From: Clostridia bacterium
Lineage (GTDB): Bacteria > Bacillota > Peptococcia > Peptococcales > SKKY01
Direction: 5' to 3'
NCBI GenBank assembly: GCA_009930175.1
Contig: RZYW01000007.1
Coordinates: 1-41,820 of the forward strand
DNA: 41,820 nucleotides
In this document: piece after piece, positions 1 through 7,455 of the stretch
How the letters are laid out: each line of letters starts with the position of its first letter
Position numbering within the stretch: the stretch's first letter is position 1
Made by a program: the position numbers and the translations under genes
Notes under the pieces: model-generated
What the model was told of the DNA's origin: nothing
The model's input: the letters and a program-made list of their open reading frames with translations, nothing else
The model's database searches: none

Positions 1-242
1 AAATTACCAGCATCCTTGTGGAAGGAGGAGCAAAAATTCATGGAAGTTTTATTGGAAACAATCTTCCAGATAAATATTATCTTTACTATGCCCCAATTCT
101 TATTGGTGGTAAAGAAGCTCCAGGTTTTTTTGGAGGAGAAGGATTTAAAAGCCTTGCAGATACTCCCAAATTAAATATTCATAACATAAAAAGTTTAGGT
201 AAGGATGTAAGAGTCACGTTATATCCGGAACAAAGGAGGTAA
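1..242 (+). CDS. ribD: RibD, C-terminal end (5-amino-6-(5-phosphoribosylamino)uracil reductase domain), partial
   Basis: The reading frame is open from base 3 and enters the window without a start, so this is the last ~80 residues of a longer protein. It shows the conserved LVEGGAKIHGSF segment typical of the RibD reductase domain and a C-terminal stretch ending in TLYPEQRR. RibD deaminates and reduces the pyrimidine intermediate of riboflavin synthesis in the cytoplasm. The GTG at 18 is an internal valine, not a start. The identification is supported by the next gene, ribE, which begins 1 base after the stop, with its ribosome site inside the last ribD codons. The N-terminal deaminase domain lies outside the window. 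Confidence 0.9.
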   Translation, partial: ITSILVEGGAKIHGSFIGNNLPDKYYLYYAPILIGGKEAPGFFGGEGFKSLADTPKLNIHNIKSLGKDVRVTLYPEQRR

Positions 243-243
243 A

Positions 244-894
244 ATGTTTACTGGAATTGTAGAAGAGTCAGGAAAAGTAAATTTAATTAATAAGGATTCA
301 AAATCTGCCAAAATTAAAGTTGAGGCAAAACTTGTTACAGAAGATTTAAATATTGGAGATTCAATTGCTGTAAATGGCGTTTGCCTGACAATAATAGAAT
401 TTTCCAATACCTATATAATAGCAGAAGTAATGCATGAAACCCTTGAGAGAACTTCAATAAAAACTCTTAAACCTGGAGATAAAGTTAACTTAGAGAGGGC
501 TTTAAAAGCAGATGGAAGATTTGGTGGTCATATAGTAACTGGTCATGTTGATGGTATAGGTATTATTCTAAAAACTAAAAAAGATGGGATTGCAGAGATC
601 TTTGACATATCATATCCTCCTGAGCTGGAAAAGTATATTGCAAAAAAAGGTTCTGTTGCAATAGATGGAATTAGTTTAACAGTGGTTGATATTAATAAAG
701 AATACTTCAGACTTTCTCTTATACCCCATAGCTTAAAAATGACAACTCTGGGTTATAAAAAAACGGGAGATATAGTGAATATTGAAATAGATGTTCTTGC
801 AAGATATGTTGAAAAGTTATTTACAACAAAACATAAAGAAGAAAGGAAACCGGATATTTCAGAAGATTTTTTACTTGAAAACGGTTTTATGTGA
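244..894 (+). CDS. ribE: Riboflavin synthase alpha chain
   Basis: 216 residues, normal for the family. The enzyme dismutates two 6,7-dimethyl-8-ribityllumazine molecules into riboflavin and the pyrimidine co-product. It begins with the hallmark MFTGIVEESG and contains two homologous lumazine-binding barrels: DSIAVNGVCLT (39-49) is repeated as GSVAIDGISLTV (136-147), and GGHIVTGHVDG (~94-104) opens the second half. The ATG lies 3 bases after AAAGGAGGT, which overlaps the ribD stop, so translational coupling is likely. It is part of a ribD-ribE-ribBA-ribH operon in the usual Firmicute order. The C-terminal ~15 residues are a polar tail that the fold does not need. Confidence 0.97.
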   Translation: MFTGIVEESGKVNLINKDSKSAKIKVEAKLVTEDLNIGDSIAVNGVCLTIIEFSNTYIIAEVMHETLERTSIKTLKPGDKVNLERALKADGRFGGHIVTGHVDGIGIILKTKKDGIAEIFDISYPPELEKYIAKKGSVAIDGISLTVVDINKEYFRLSLIPHSLKMTTLGYKKTGDIVNIEIDVLARYVEKLFTTKHKEERKPDISEDFLLENGFM

Positions 895-902
895 GGTGAA
901 AT

Positions 903-2120
903 ATGAGTTTTAAATTTGATTTAATCGAAGAGGCAGTTGAAGATATTAAAAAGGGCAAAATGGTAATTGTTGTAGATGATGAAGATAGAGAGAATGAAGG
1001 AGATCTGGTAATGGCTGCAGAGCTTGTTACCCCGGAAGCTATAAATTTTATGGTTACTCATGCCAAAGGTCTGGTTTGCCAGCCAATAATTGACGAGAGG
1101 CTTCAGGAACTTGATATTTGCAACATGGTAGAAAACAATACGGACAGGCATTGTACTGCATTTACAGTTTCTGTGGATGCAGCAGAAACGAAAACTGGAA
1201 TTTCAGCATTTGAAAGAGCGCTTACTATTCAAAAGCTAATTGATAAAAGCACCAAGCCTATGGACTTAAGACGTCCAGGACACATTTTTCCTTTGAGATA
1301 TATGCCAGGAGGCGTACTAAGAAGAGCTGGACATACAGAGGCATCGGTAGATCTGGCAGTTATGGCAGGGCTTTATCCTTCTGCAGTAATTTGTGAGATT
1401 ATTTCAGAAAATGGTGAAATGGCAAGGGTTCCAGAGTTAATGGAATACGCGAAAAAGTATGATTTAAAAATTATTACAATAGCAGATCTAATAAAATACA
1501 GAAGAAAAAAAGAAATATTAGTTAAAAAAGAAGCTGTAGCGAAAATGCCTACAAAACATGGAGAATTTATGCTTCATGCTTATTCAGAAAAATTATCTGG
1601 AAAAGAGCACTTTGCTTTAGTTAAAGGTAATGTTGAAACAGATGAGCCAGTATTAGTAAGAGTTCATTCAGAATGCCTTACAGGAGATGCTTTATCCTCT
1701 CTTCGCTGTGATTGCGGGGATCAGTTAGCAGAAGCATTAGACAAAATTGAAAAAGAAGGACGGGGAGTTCTTCTTTACATGAGACAAGAAGGTCGTGGTA
1801 TTGGTCTTTTAAATAAAATGAGGGCTTATGAACTTCAAGATCAGGGAAAAGATACGGTTGAAGCAAATGAATTATTAGGCTTTCCTGCAGATTTGAGAGA
1901 TTATGGAATTGGTGCTCAAATTCTAATGGACCTGGGTATTAAGAATCTTAAGCTAATGACTAATAATCCAAGGAAAGTAAAGGGTCTTGAAGGATATGGT
2001 TTGGAAATATCAGAAAGAGTACCCTTAGAAATACATTCAAATTGTAAAAATGAATATTATTTAAAAACAAAAAAAGAAAGATTAGGACATATGCTTGAAG
2101 AATTTAAGGAGGAGAAATAA
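903..2120 (+). CDS. ribBA: Bifunctional 3,4-dihydroxy-2-butanone-4-phosphate synthase / GTP cyclohydrolase II
   Basis: 405 residues with two domains in order. The N-terminal DHBP synthase (about 1-200) carries the acidic [11 protein letters not shown] motif (25-35) and [11 protein letters not shown] (141-151). The C-terminal GTP cyclohydrolase II (about 205-405) carries [18 protein letters not shown] with the three zinc cysteines C258, C269 and C271, [12 protein letters not shown] (294 on) and NNPRK (354-358). The two halves make the two precursors of lumazine, from ribulose 5-phosphate and GTP. All key residues are present, so both activities are expected. The start follows a GTGAGGTG site; the stop overlaps the ribH start by one base (TAATG), a mark of coupled translation. 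Confidence 0.97.
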   Translation: MSFKFDLIEEAVEDIKKGKMVIVVDDEDRENEGDLVMAAELVTPEAINFMVTHAKGLVCQPIIDERLQELDICNMVENNTDRHCTAFTVSVDAAETKTGISAFERALTIQKLIDKSTKPMDLRRPGHIFPLRYMPGGVLRRAGHTEASVDLAVMAGLYPSAVICEIISENGEMARVPELMEYAKKYDLKIITIADLIKYRRKKEILVKKEAVAKMPTKHGEFMLHAYSEKLSGKEHFALVKGNVETDEPVLVRVHSECLTGDALSSLRCDCGDQLAEALDKIEKEGRGVLLYMRQEGRGIGLLNKMRAYELQDQGKDTVEANELLGFPADLRDYGIGAQILMDLGIKNLKLMTNNPRKVKGLEGYGLEISERVPLEIHSNCKNEYYLKTKKERLGHMLEEFKEEK

Positions 2121-2587
2121 TGGGAAAAATTTATGAAGGAAAATTAGTTGGAGAAAATATTAAAGTAGCAATAGTTGCAGGTAGATTTAATGAGTTTATT
2201 ACTGGTAAATTAGTATCTGGAGCTATGGATGCCCTTGTAAGACATGGGGTTGATGAAGAAAGTATTGATATTGTCTGGGTACCTGGTGCTTTTGAAATAC
2301 CATTGATTGCGCAAAAGGCTGCTGCTGGTGCCAAATATGATGCTGTAATTTGTCTTGGGGCAGTAATCAGAGGAGCAACACCCCATTTTGATTATGTTTG
2401 TGCAGAAGTTTCAAAAGGGGTTGCCCAAGTTTCTTTAAAAACTGAAAAGCCTGTAATTTTTGGAATTGTTACAACAGATTCTATAGAACAGGCCATCGAA
2501 AGAGCTGGAACTAAGAGTGGCAACAAAGGTTTTGAAGCTGGTGTAACAGCAATAGAAATGATAAACTTACTTAGAAACTTTAAATAA
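2120..2587 (+). CDS. ribH: 6,7-dimethyl-8-ribityllumazine synthase (beta chain)
   Basis: 155 residues, standard length. It condenses the pyrimidine from RibD with dihydroxybutanone phosphate from RibBA to give lumazine, usually as a hollow 60-mer. Visible signatures are [16 protein letters not shown] near the N-terminus, VPGAFEIP (54-61), [17 protein letters not shown] with the catalytic-type histidine H89, and a GNKGFEAG turn near the C-terminus. GGAGG of the ribosome site lies in the end of ribBA. It completes the riboflavin set visible here. The operon's regulatory region, where an FMN riboswitch would be expected, is upstream of the window. Confidence 0.97.
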   Translation: MGKIYEGKLVGENIKVAIVAGRFNEFITGKLVSGAMDALVRHGVDEESIDIVWVPGAFEIPLIAQKAAAGAKYDAVICLGAVIRGATPHFDYVCAEVSKGVAQVSLKTEKPVIFGIVTTDSIEQAIERAGTKSGNKGFEAGVTAIEMINLLRNFK

Positions 2588-2604
2588 TTTCGGGAGGTAA
2601 AAAA

Positions 2605-2946
2605 ATGGATCAAAAACCAAAATTTATAGGAACAGATGAAAGTGGTGCTGAGTACGAGGTAGAGTACCCAGAATTACTTTATACAGTACCTTTTACTCCT
2701 ATGATTGATAGAATAGAGGGAGAGAAACCTGAATTGCTGGATGGATTTCATAAGATTTTTCAAGAAGTTGGACCAGAGATTTTTCAAAATTATTTTAATC
2801 AACTAATTGATATTAAACGTGTAGAACATAGAATGATTATTACAACAAAGAGTTTCAGACAGAAGAGTTTAATTGAGAAATTTTATCTTCCCCTTATAGC
2901 TGAAGCTTTCCAGGTTACTAATATCAGAATTATTTCTCAAGGATAA
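2605..2946 (+). CDS. Small protein resembling the DnaA N-terminal domain
   Basis: 113 residues with a good start (GGGAGGT 7 bases before ATG) between ribH and psd, all on one strand with short gaps. Residues 1-44 are an acidic, proline-containing leader. Residues about 45-112 read like the N-terminal (domain I) fold of DnaA: an amphipathic helix (LLDGFHKIFQEVGPEIFQNY), hydrophobic strands (DIKRVEHRMIITT), a phenylalanine and basic residues before a helix (FRQKSLIEKFYLPLIAEAF), then a final strand (NIRIIS). There is no AAA+ ATPase or DNA-binding domain, so it cannot replace DnaA. The assignment rests on pattern recognition only, and the function is unknown. In DnaA this domain binds partners such as the helicase or regulators, so an adaptor role is possible but unproven. 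Confidence 0.55.
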   Translation: MDQKPKFIGTDESGAEYEVEYPELLYTVPFTPMIDRIEGEKPELLDGFHKIFQEVGPEIFQNYFNQLIDIKRVEHRMIITTKSFRQKSLIEKFYLPLIAEAFQVTNIRIISQG

Positions 2947-2951
2947 ACAAG

Positions 2952-3842
2952 ATGGATTTGGAAATCTATAATCGACAAAAAAAAGAAGTTGAAACTGAGC
3001 ATATTGTGGGGAAAAAATATCTTCAGTGGCTTTATTATAAATCCTCAGGGAATTTCTTTCTTGAGAAAATTGTAAAAAGAAAACTTGCCAGTAAGTTTTA
3101 CGGTGTTTTAAAAAACCGTAAAGGCAGCAAAAGAAAAATTAGAGATTTTATTGAAGAGAATAAAATTGCTGAAGAAGAATTTTTGGATAAAGTATCAGAG
3201 TATAAAAATTTCAATGAATTTTTTTACAGAAAATTAAAACCAGAAGCCAGACCTGTTAACTCCAATTCTGATATTCTGGTTTCACCAGCAGATGGAAGAG
3301 TATTTATTCATGAGAACATTCAAACTAGTAAAATAGTAGAAATTAAGGGTATGGCCTTTAATCTTGCTCAATTGGTTGGCTCTGAAGAGGCGATAATGGA
3401 ATATGATGGTGGTACGATGATAATTGTTAGATTAAATCCTTCTGACTATCACAGATTTCATTTTCCGGATTCAGGAATTCCTGAAAAAACCAAAGAAATT
3501 AAAGGTGCTTATTACTCAGTAAATACAGGAGTTTTAGATAGGATAGACAATATTTATTTAAAAAACAAAAGGACTGTAACAGAGTTTGAAAGTGATAATT
3601 TTGGAAAAATATTGTATATGGAAGTAGGAGCAACATTTGTTGGTACAATAATTCAAACCTTTAATCCTGGACAGAGGGTCGAAAAAGGAGCAGAGAAGGG
3701 ATATTTTAAGTTTGGAGGATCCACGGTAATTCTTTTTTTAAAAAAAGGGATACTAACACCAGATAATGATATTCTAGAATATACAAAGAAAAAAACAGAG
3801 ACTCTGGTTAAAATGGGAGAGTCTCTTGGTAAAGCCAAATAA
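2952..3842 (+). CDS. psd: Phosphatidylserine decarboxylase proenzyme
   Basis: 296 residues, the length of the soluble-looking clostridial type. It converts phosphatidylserine to phosphatidylethanolamine at the membrane face. SPADGRV (111-117) supplies the catalytic aspartate D114, YHRFHFPDSG supplies H167 and H170, and FGGST (254-258) is the self-cleavage site: the chain should break between G256 and S257, with S257 becoming the pyruvoyl group. The family more often has LGST, so GGST is a mild variant. The ribosome site AAGGA lies inside the end of the preceding gene, and only 5 bases separate the genes, so it is probably in the riboflavin transcript. The synthase pssA is not in the window. 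Confidence 0.93.
   Translation: MDLEIYNRQKKEVETEHIVGKKYLQWLYYKSSGNFFLEKIVKRKLASKFYGVLKNRKGSKRKIRDFIEENKIAEEEFLDKVSEYKNFNEFFYRKLKPEARPVNSNSDILVSPADGRVFIHENIQTSKIVEIKGMAFNLAQLVGSEEAIMEYDGGTMIIVRLNPSDYHRFHFPDSGIPEKTKEIKGAYYSVNTGVLDRIDNIYLKNKRTVTEFESDNFGKILYMEVGATFVGTIIQTFNPGQRVEKGAEKGYFKFGGSTVILFLKKGILTPDNDILEYTKKKTETLVKMGESLGKAK
3788..3826 (-). terminator. Intrinsic terminator of the folate operon, inside psd coding DNA
   Basis: Read on the minus strand, AGAGACTCT (3826-3818) and AGAGTCTCT (3805-3797) form a perfect 9-bp stem with a 12-base loop, followed by G and seven T (3796-3789). The first arm includes final folK codons; the second arm and T tract lie beyond the folK stop, within the last codons of psd. 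Confidence 0.8.
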
Positions 3843-4308
3843 TCTTATTATCATGGGGGATCTCTTTTAGGATCTCCCTTATTTTTTTTTTGTTAATTGT
3901 AAAATCATCTTTAGTAATTTCTGCTAAAGGCAATAAAACGAAAGCTCTGTTTAAAGCTTCTTTATGGGGTATTGTAAGAACAGGGTTATCAATAGTCTCA
4001 TAGCCATAAGTAATAATATCAATATCAATAGTTCTTGGACCCCAGTGAATTTCTTTTACTCTTTTTAATTTTTTTTCTATCCCCTGGTTATATTCCAGAA
4101 GCTGAAAAGGGTTTAAGGAGGTTTCAATTTCCACAATAATATTTAAAAAATTATTTTGATTTAAAAAGCCAACTGGTGCAGTTTCATAAACTGAAGATAT
4201 TTTTGTTATTTTTATCTTCTTGTTGTTGCGAAGCTCATTTAAACCTTCTTTGAGGAAATTTAACCTGTCACCGATATTTGAACCCATACTTAAATAAGCT
4301 TTAACCAT
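3808..4308 (-). CDS. folK: 2-amino-4-hydroxy-6-hydroxymethyldihydropteridine pyrophosphokinase (HPPK)
   Basis: 166 residues, typical for a single-domain HPPK. It transfers pyrophosphate from ATP to hydroxymethyldihydropterin, the step before FolP. Visible are the N-terminal strand AYLSMGSNIGDR, SVYETAPVG in the first third, and the signature GPRTIDIDIITYG with the metal-binding DxD, followed by LTIPHKEALNRAFVLLPLAEI. The start overlaps the end of folB by 19 bases, so the two are coupled. Its 3' end overlaps psd on the other strand by 35 bases and also contains the psd terminator, so its lysine-rich stretch NKKKIREILKEI is partly shaped by that element. Confidence 0.95.
   Translation of the reverse strand: MVKAYLSMGSNIGDRLNFLKEGLNELRNNKKIKITKISSVYETAPVGFLNQNNFLNIIVEIETSLNPFQLLEYNQGIEKKLKRVKEIHWGPRTIDIDIITYGYETIDNPVLTIPHKEALNRAFVLLPLAEITKDDFTINKKKIREILKEIPHDNKIIWLYQETLPF
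3855..3891 (+). terminator. Intrinsic terminator of the rib-psd operon, inside folK coding DNA
   Basis: GGGGGATC (3855-3862) pairs with GATCTCCC (3871-3878), with one G-U pair, leaving an 8-base loop. A 12-base tract with ten or more T follows (3880-3891). It lies 13 bases past the psd stop and entirely within the opposite-strand folK gene, where the T tract encodes lysines. Confidence 0.85.
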
Positions 4309-4667
4309 TCTCGTTTCCGCCTCATTTCTACTGCAAAGTATTCGTATTTTCCTTCAACAGGAGGAGTAGGTTTAATTAGTTTTATTTGAACTTCTTTAAT
4401 CAGAGGCGAGTAATTAAAAATATCTTTAATAATTTCTGCGGAAAGTTTTTCTATTAAATTATAGCTTTTATTTTCAACCTGATTACGCACCAGTTCAAAG
4501 ACTTCACCATAATTAACAGTATTATTTAAATCATCAGAATTCATTGCATTTTCTAAATCAAGAAACAATTCCCCGTCAACTTTAAATTGCTGAGAATATT
4601 TTTTTTCTTCTGGAAAACATCCATGCTTTCCATGGAACTCAAGTCCTTTTAGAATTATCTTATCCAC
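4290..4667 (-). CDS. folB: Dihydroneopterin aldolase
   Basis: 125 residues. It cleaves dihydroneopterin to hydroxymethyldihydropterin and glycolaldehyde, usually as an octamer. It opens with IILKGLEFHGKHGCFPEEK, the family hallmark, with the conserved glutamate and the Y/FxGCFPEE turn. NTVNYGEVFELV and the NLIEKLSAEI helix follow, and the catalytic-type lysine falls in IKLIKPTPPV near residue 100. It lies 13 bases after folP and overlaps folK by 19, in an operon ordered by pathway use (folE, folP, folB, folK). Confidence 0.94.
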   Translation of the reverse strand: MDKIILKGLEFHGKHGCFPEEKKYSQQFKVDGELFLDLENAMNSDDLNNTVNYGEVFELVRNQVENKSYNLIEKLSAEIIKDIFNYSPLIKEVQIKLIKPTPPVEGKYEYFAVEMRRKREWLKLI

Positions 4668-4680
4668 ATAAGCACTTCCT

Positions 4681-5526
4681 TTAACTTTGAATTATCTTAT
4701 CTGTAAAAACAGCAGCCTGAAGATTTTCTTTAACATCGTGGACTCTGAATATATCAAAGCCTTGTAGTATTCCTAATACTGTAGAAGCAATGGTTCCGGG
4801 CAGACGGTCTTTTGGAGGAACATTTACCACAGATCCTATTACAGATTTTCTTGATACACCCAGCAGCAAGGGATATCCTAATTCTTTTAACTGAAAAAGA
4901 TTATTCATAACTTTAATGTTTTGCTCAGGATCTTTTGCAAAGCCAATTCCTGGATCTAAAATAATTTTATCTTTAGAAATTCCTGCAGAGAGTGCAATTT
5001 CGATACTTTCTATTAAGGATTTTTTTATTTCGTATAGTAAACCTTCAGGGTATTCTTTGTTTTCATTATTGTGCATAATTACGATGCCTGCATTGTGTTT
5101 TGCTATGACAGGAGCAAGAAGTGGATCCCTCTTTAGTCCATATATATCATTTATTATAGATGCGCCTTTTTCCAAGGCGAATTCTGCAACCTCATGCTTC
5201 CAGGTGTCTATTGAAACTGGTATTGTCGTGTTTGCCAGTATTAACTCTAAAGGATCGTGTAATCTTTTTATTTCCTCTTCTGTTGAAACTGGCTCATGTC
5301 CTGGGCGGGAAGATTCGGCACCAATATCAAGAATATGCGCCCCATCCTTTTCCATTTGAATTCCTTGATTCAAAGCGGATTCGATAGAGTTATATTCACC
5401 TCCATCGGAAAAGGAATCAGGAGTAAGGTTAATAATTCCCATAATTTTACTCCCGCCATCAAGAATTAGTGTTCTTCCCTTTGCCTCGATTACTCTTTTT
5501 ATAGCTGATCTTTTATTTATCTCCAT
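4681..5526 (-). CDS. folP: Dihydropteroate synthase
   Basis: 281 residues, standard length for the TIM-barrel enzyme that joins p-aminobenzoate to hydroxymethyldihydropterin pyrophosphate. Signature 1, IMGIINLTPDSFSDGG, and signature 2, DIGAESSRPGHEPVSTEEE, are both intact; IDTWKHEVAEFALEKGA, DPGIGFAKD, LLLGVSRKS and the late FRVHDV follow as expected, covering the pterin and sulfonamide binding sites. The first ~18 residues precede the barrel. The ATG at 5526 has AAGGTG just upstream on the minus strand. It is 11 bases after folE, in the same transcript. Confidence 0.97.
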   Translation of the reverse strand: MEINKRSAIKRVIEAKGRTLILDGGSKIMGIINLTPDSFSDGGEYNSIESALNQGIQMEKDGAHILDIGAESSRPGHEPVSTEEEIKRLHDPLELILANTTIPVSIDTWKHEVAEFALEKGASIINDIYGLKRDPLLAPVIAKHNAGIVIMHNNENKEYPEGLLYEIKKSLIESIEIALSAGISKDKIILDPGIGFAKDPEQNIKVMNNLFQLKELGYPLLLGVSRKSVIGSVVNVPPKDRLPGTIASTVLGILQGFDIFRVHDVKENLQAAVFTDKIIQS

Positions 5527-5537
5527 AATTCACCTTT

Positions 5538-6095
5538 TTATTTATTTATTAAGGATAAAAATTCCTGGCGAAGAGCAGGACTATTCATAAAAGCCCCTCT
5601 CATAGCAGAGGTAACTGTAACAGATCCAGGTTTTTTTATTCCTCTCATTGACATACACATTTGCTCAGCTTCGATAACAACGGCAACACCATGAGGATTT
5701 AGAACCTTCATTATGGTATCTGCAGTTTCTTTTACAATTCTTTCCTGAAGCTGTGGTCTTGCAGAGATGACTTCTATAACTTGAACTAGTTTGCTAAATC
5801 CTGTAATTCTTCCTTCTTTTGGAATATAAGCGATATGAGCTTTTCCGTAAAAAGGAAGAAAATGATGTTCACAAATTGAATAGAAGGGTATATCTTTAAC
5901 CAGAACTAATTCTTCATGTTGTTCTTCTTTAAAAACTTCAATACAATCCTCTGGATTTTTATTTATTCCAGAAAAAATTTCCTGATACATTAAAGCAATT
6001 CTTGATGGTGTAAGTTCTAATCCTTCACGGGCAGGATTTTCTCCAATGGCTTCAAGAATATCTAGTACAGCATTCTCAATTTTTTTTAAATCCAT
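5538..6095 (-). CDS. folE: GTP cyclohydrolase I
   Basis: 185 residues, the usual size. It opens GTP to dihydroneopterin triphosphate, the first step of folate synthesis. The zinc ligands appear as C75 and H78 in SICEHHFLPF and C147 in EQMCMSMRG; GRITGFSKLVQVIEVISARPQLQER is the central conserved block. It is the classical FolE (type IA), not the zinc-independent FolE2. AAGGAG lies 9 bases before the start on the minus strand. It leads a four-gene folate operon; the 93-bp gap shared with the divergent permease gene must hold the promoter, but I see no strong -35/-10 pair for it. Confidence 0.96.
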   Translation of the reverse strand: MDLKKIENAVLDILEAIGENPAREGLELTPSRIALMYQEIFSGINKNPEDCIEVFKEEQHEELVLVKDIPFYSICEHHFLPFYGKAHIAYIPKEGRITGFSKLVQVIEVISARPQLQERIVKETADTIMKVLNPHGVAVVIEAEQMCMSMRGIKKPGSVTVTSAMRGAFMNSPALRQEFLSLINK

Positions 6096-6188
6096 TTAAA
6101 TTCAACTCCTTATATTTATTATATTTTAAAATTGAAGATTAGTGTATATAATAATTGTTGAAAGAAAAATTCCAAAAAGGAGACCTTC

Positions 6189-7334
6189 ATGAAAAGATTT
6201 TTTAATTGGAACAATCTCAATGTAAGTTTACAGGCATTTTTTGTTCTTTCAGGAATATTGATTTTGTATTTTGTTCTTAGTGATATTGTAGGCTTGAAAA
6301 ATACATTAGGAGCATTCTTTAGTGGTAGTATTACAATTTTAATGCCCTTTATAGTTGGCTTTTCTATTGCCTATCTGCTAAATCCAGCGGTGGTATATAT
6401 AGAAAATAAAATTGATAAATACATAAAATTTCTTGTTAAAAGGAATAAGATTAAAAGAGTAATCTCAATAGTAATAACCTATGTTATTTTTGTTGGGTTC
6501 CTTGTGTGGTTTTTAATTATTGTATTGCCACAATTTTATCAAAGTCTTTTGAGATTATTCGATCAGCTGGCCAGAGGATATTCGGAATACCAAGAACAAA
6601 TAGACAGAGTTGCAGAAGCACTTGATTTGAGCATGTATCTGGATTTTGCTCTTCTTGATCAAGCTGATTTTTCAGATATTAGTGATGTTTTAACAAAAGC
6701 ATTGCCGATTATCTTAAGTAAGGCCTATTCATTTACATCAAATATTTTTAAATTCTTTATGGGTATAATTATTTCTGTTTATGTAATCTTTGACAAAGAA
6801 AGATTCATTGAGGGAAGTAAAAAGATAGTTATGTTAATAACACCAAAAAATAATATTGAAAAAACAAATGTATTTTTACAAGAAACTAATCATATTTTCA
6901 AATCATTTTTTGTTGGGAAAACCCTTGATTCAATTATAATTGGCTTCTTGTGTTTTATTGGGTTGATGTTAATGGAGAATCCTTACCCAATTGTAATTTC
7001 AGTTATTGTGGGTATAACAAACATGATTCCATATTTTGGACCATTTATTGGAGCTGTACCAGGAGTAATTATAACAATGATTTACAGTCCCTCTATGGCC
7101 CTGTGGCTGGTACTTTTTATCTTTGCATTACAACAGTTTGACGGTTTAATACTTGGACCAAAAATCCTTGGAGATTCTACAGGTATAGAACCTTTTTGGG
7201 TTTTACTTGCAATAATAGTTGGAGGAGCTTTGTTCGGAGTATTGGGAATGTTACTTGGTGTTCCTGTATTTGCTGTAATTTATAATGTTTCAAAGAAAAT
7301 TATTAACAGAAAGTACGATGAAAAAATGAGTTGA
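6189..7334 (+). CDS. AI-2E family transporter (PF01594-type permease)
   Basis: 381 residues with about eight predicted membrane spans: one near 13-32, one near 43-63, one near 91-113, then a charged extramembrane segment (~120-175), and a cluster of spans after 190. The motif NMIPYFGPFIGAVPGVII and the terminal GGALFGVLGMLLGVPVFAVIYN are typical of this family, which includes YtvI, YueF and TqsA. Members have been linked to export of autoinducer-2 or sodium/proton exchange, so the substrate cannot be read from sequence. AAAAAGGAGA precedes the ATG. It stands alone, divergent from folE and followed by the liv promoter. Confidence 0.88.
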   Translation: MKRFFNWNNLNVSLQAFFVLSGILILYFVLSDIVGLKNTLGAFFSGSITILMPFIVGFSIAYLLNPAVVYIENKIDKYIKFLVKRNKIKRVISIVITYVIFVGFLVWFLIIVLPQFYQSLLRLFDQLARGYSEYQEQIDRVAEALDLSMYLDFALLDQADFSDISDVLTKALPIILSKAYSFTSNIFKFFMGIIISVYVIFDKERFIEGSKKIVMLITPKNNIEKTNVFLQETNHIFKSFFVGKTLDSIIIGFLCFIGLMLMENPYPIVISVIVGITNMIPYFGPFIGAVPGVIITMIYSPSMALWLVLFIFALQQFDGLILGPKILGDSTGIEPFWVLLAIIVGGALFGVLGMLLGVPVFAVIYNVSKKIINRKYDEKMS

Positions 7335-7373
7335 TAAAGTAAGAATACTCTTGTGTATACAAGGATTTTTCCG

Positions 7374-7402
7374 TTGACTATTGGTCTTAGTTGTTATATT
7401 AT
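7374..7402 (+). promoter_or_regulatory. Sigma-A-type promoter of the liv operon
   Basis: TTGACT (7374-7379), a 17-base spacer, and TATTAT (7397-7402), about 53 bases upstream of livJ. Both boxes differ from consensus at one position. A second possible -10, TATAAT (7400-7405), would need a 20-base spacer. An inverted repeat, CTTGT-GTAT-ACAAG (7350-7363), sits just upstream of the -35. Confidence 0.7.
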
Positions 7403-7455
7403 AATCAAGAAATATATCGAGTATTATAAAACAGAAAAAGGGAGGAATTATTTTT

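Noticed and set aside
4916-5359. 147-residue open frame on the plus strand
   Set aside because: It lies antisense within folP, which has complete family signatures; no ribosome site and unlikely composition.
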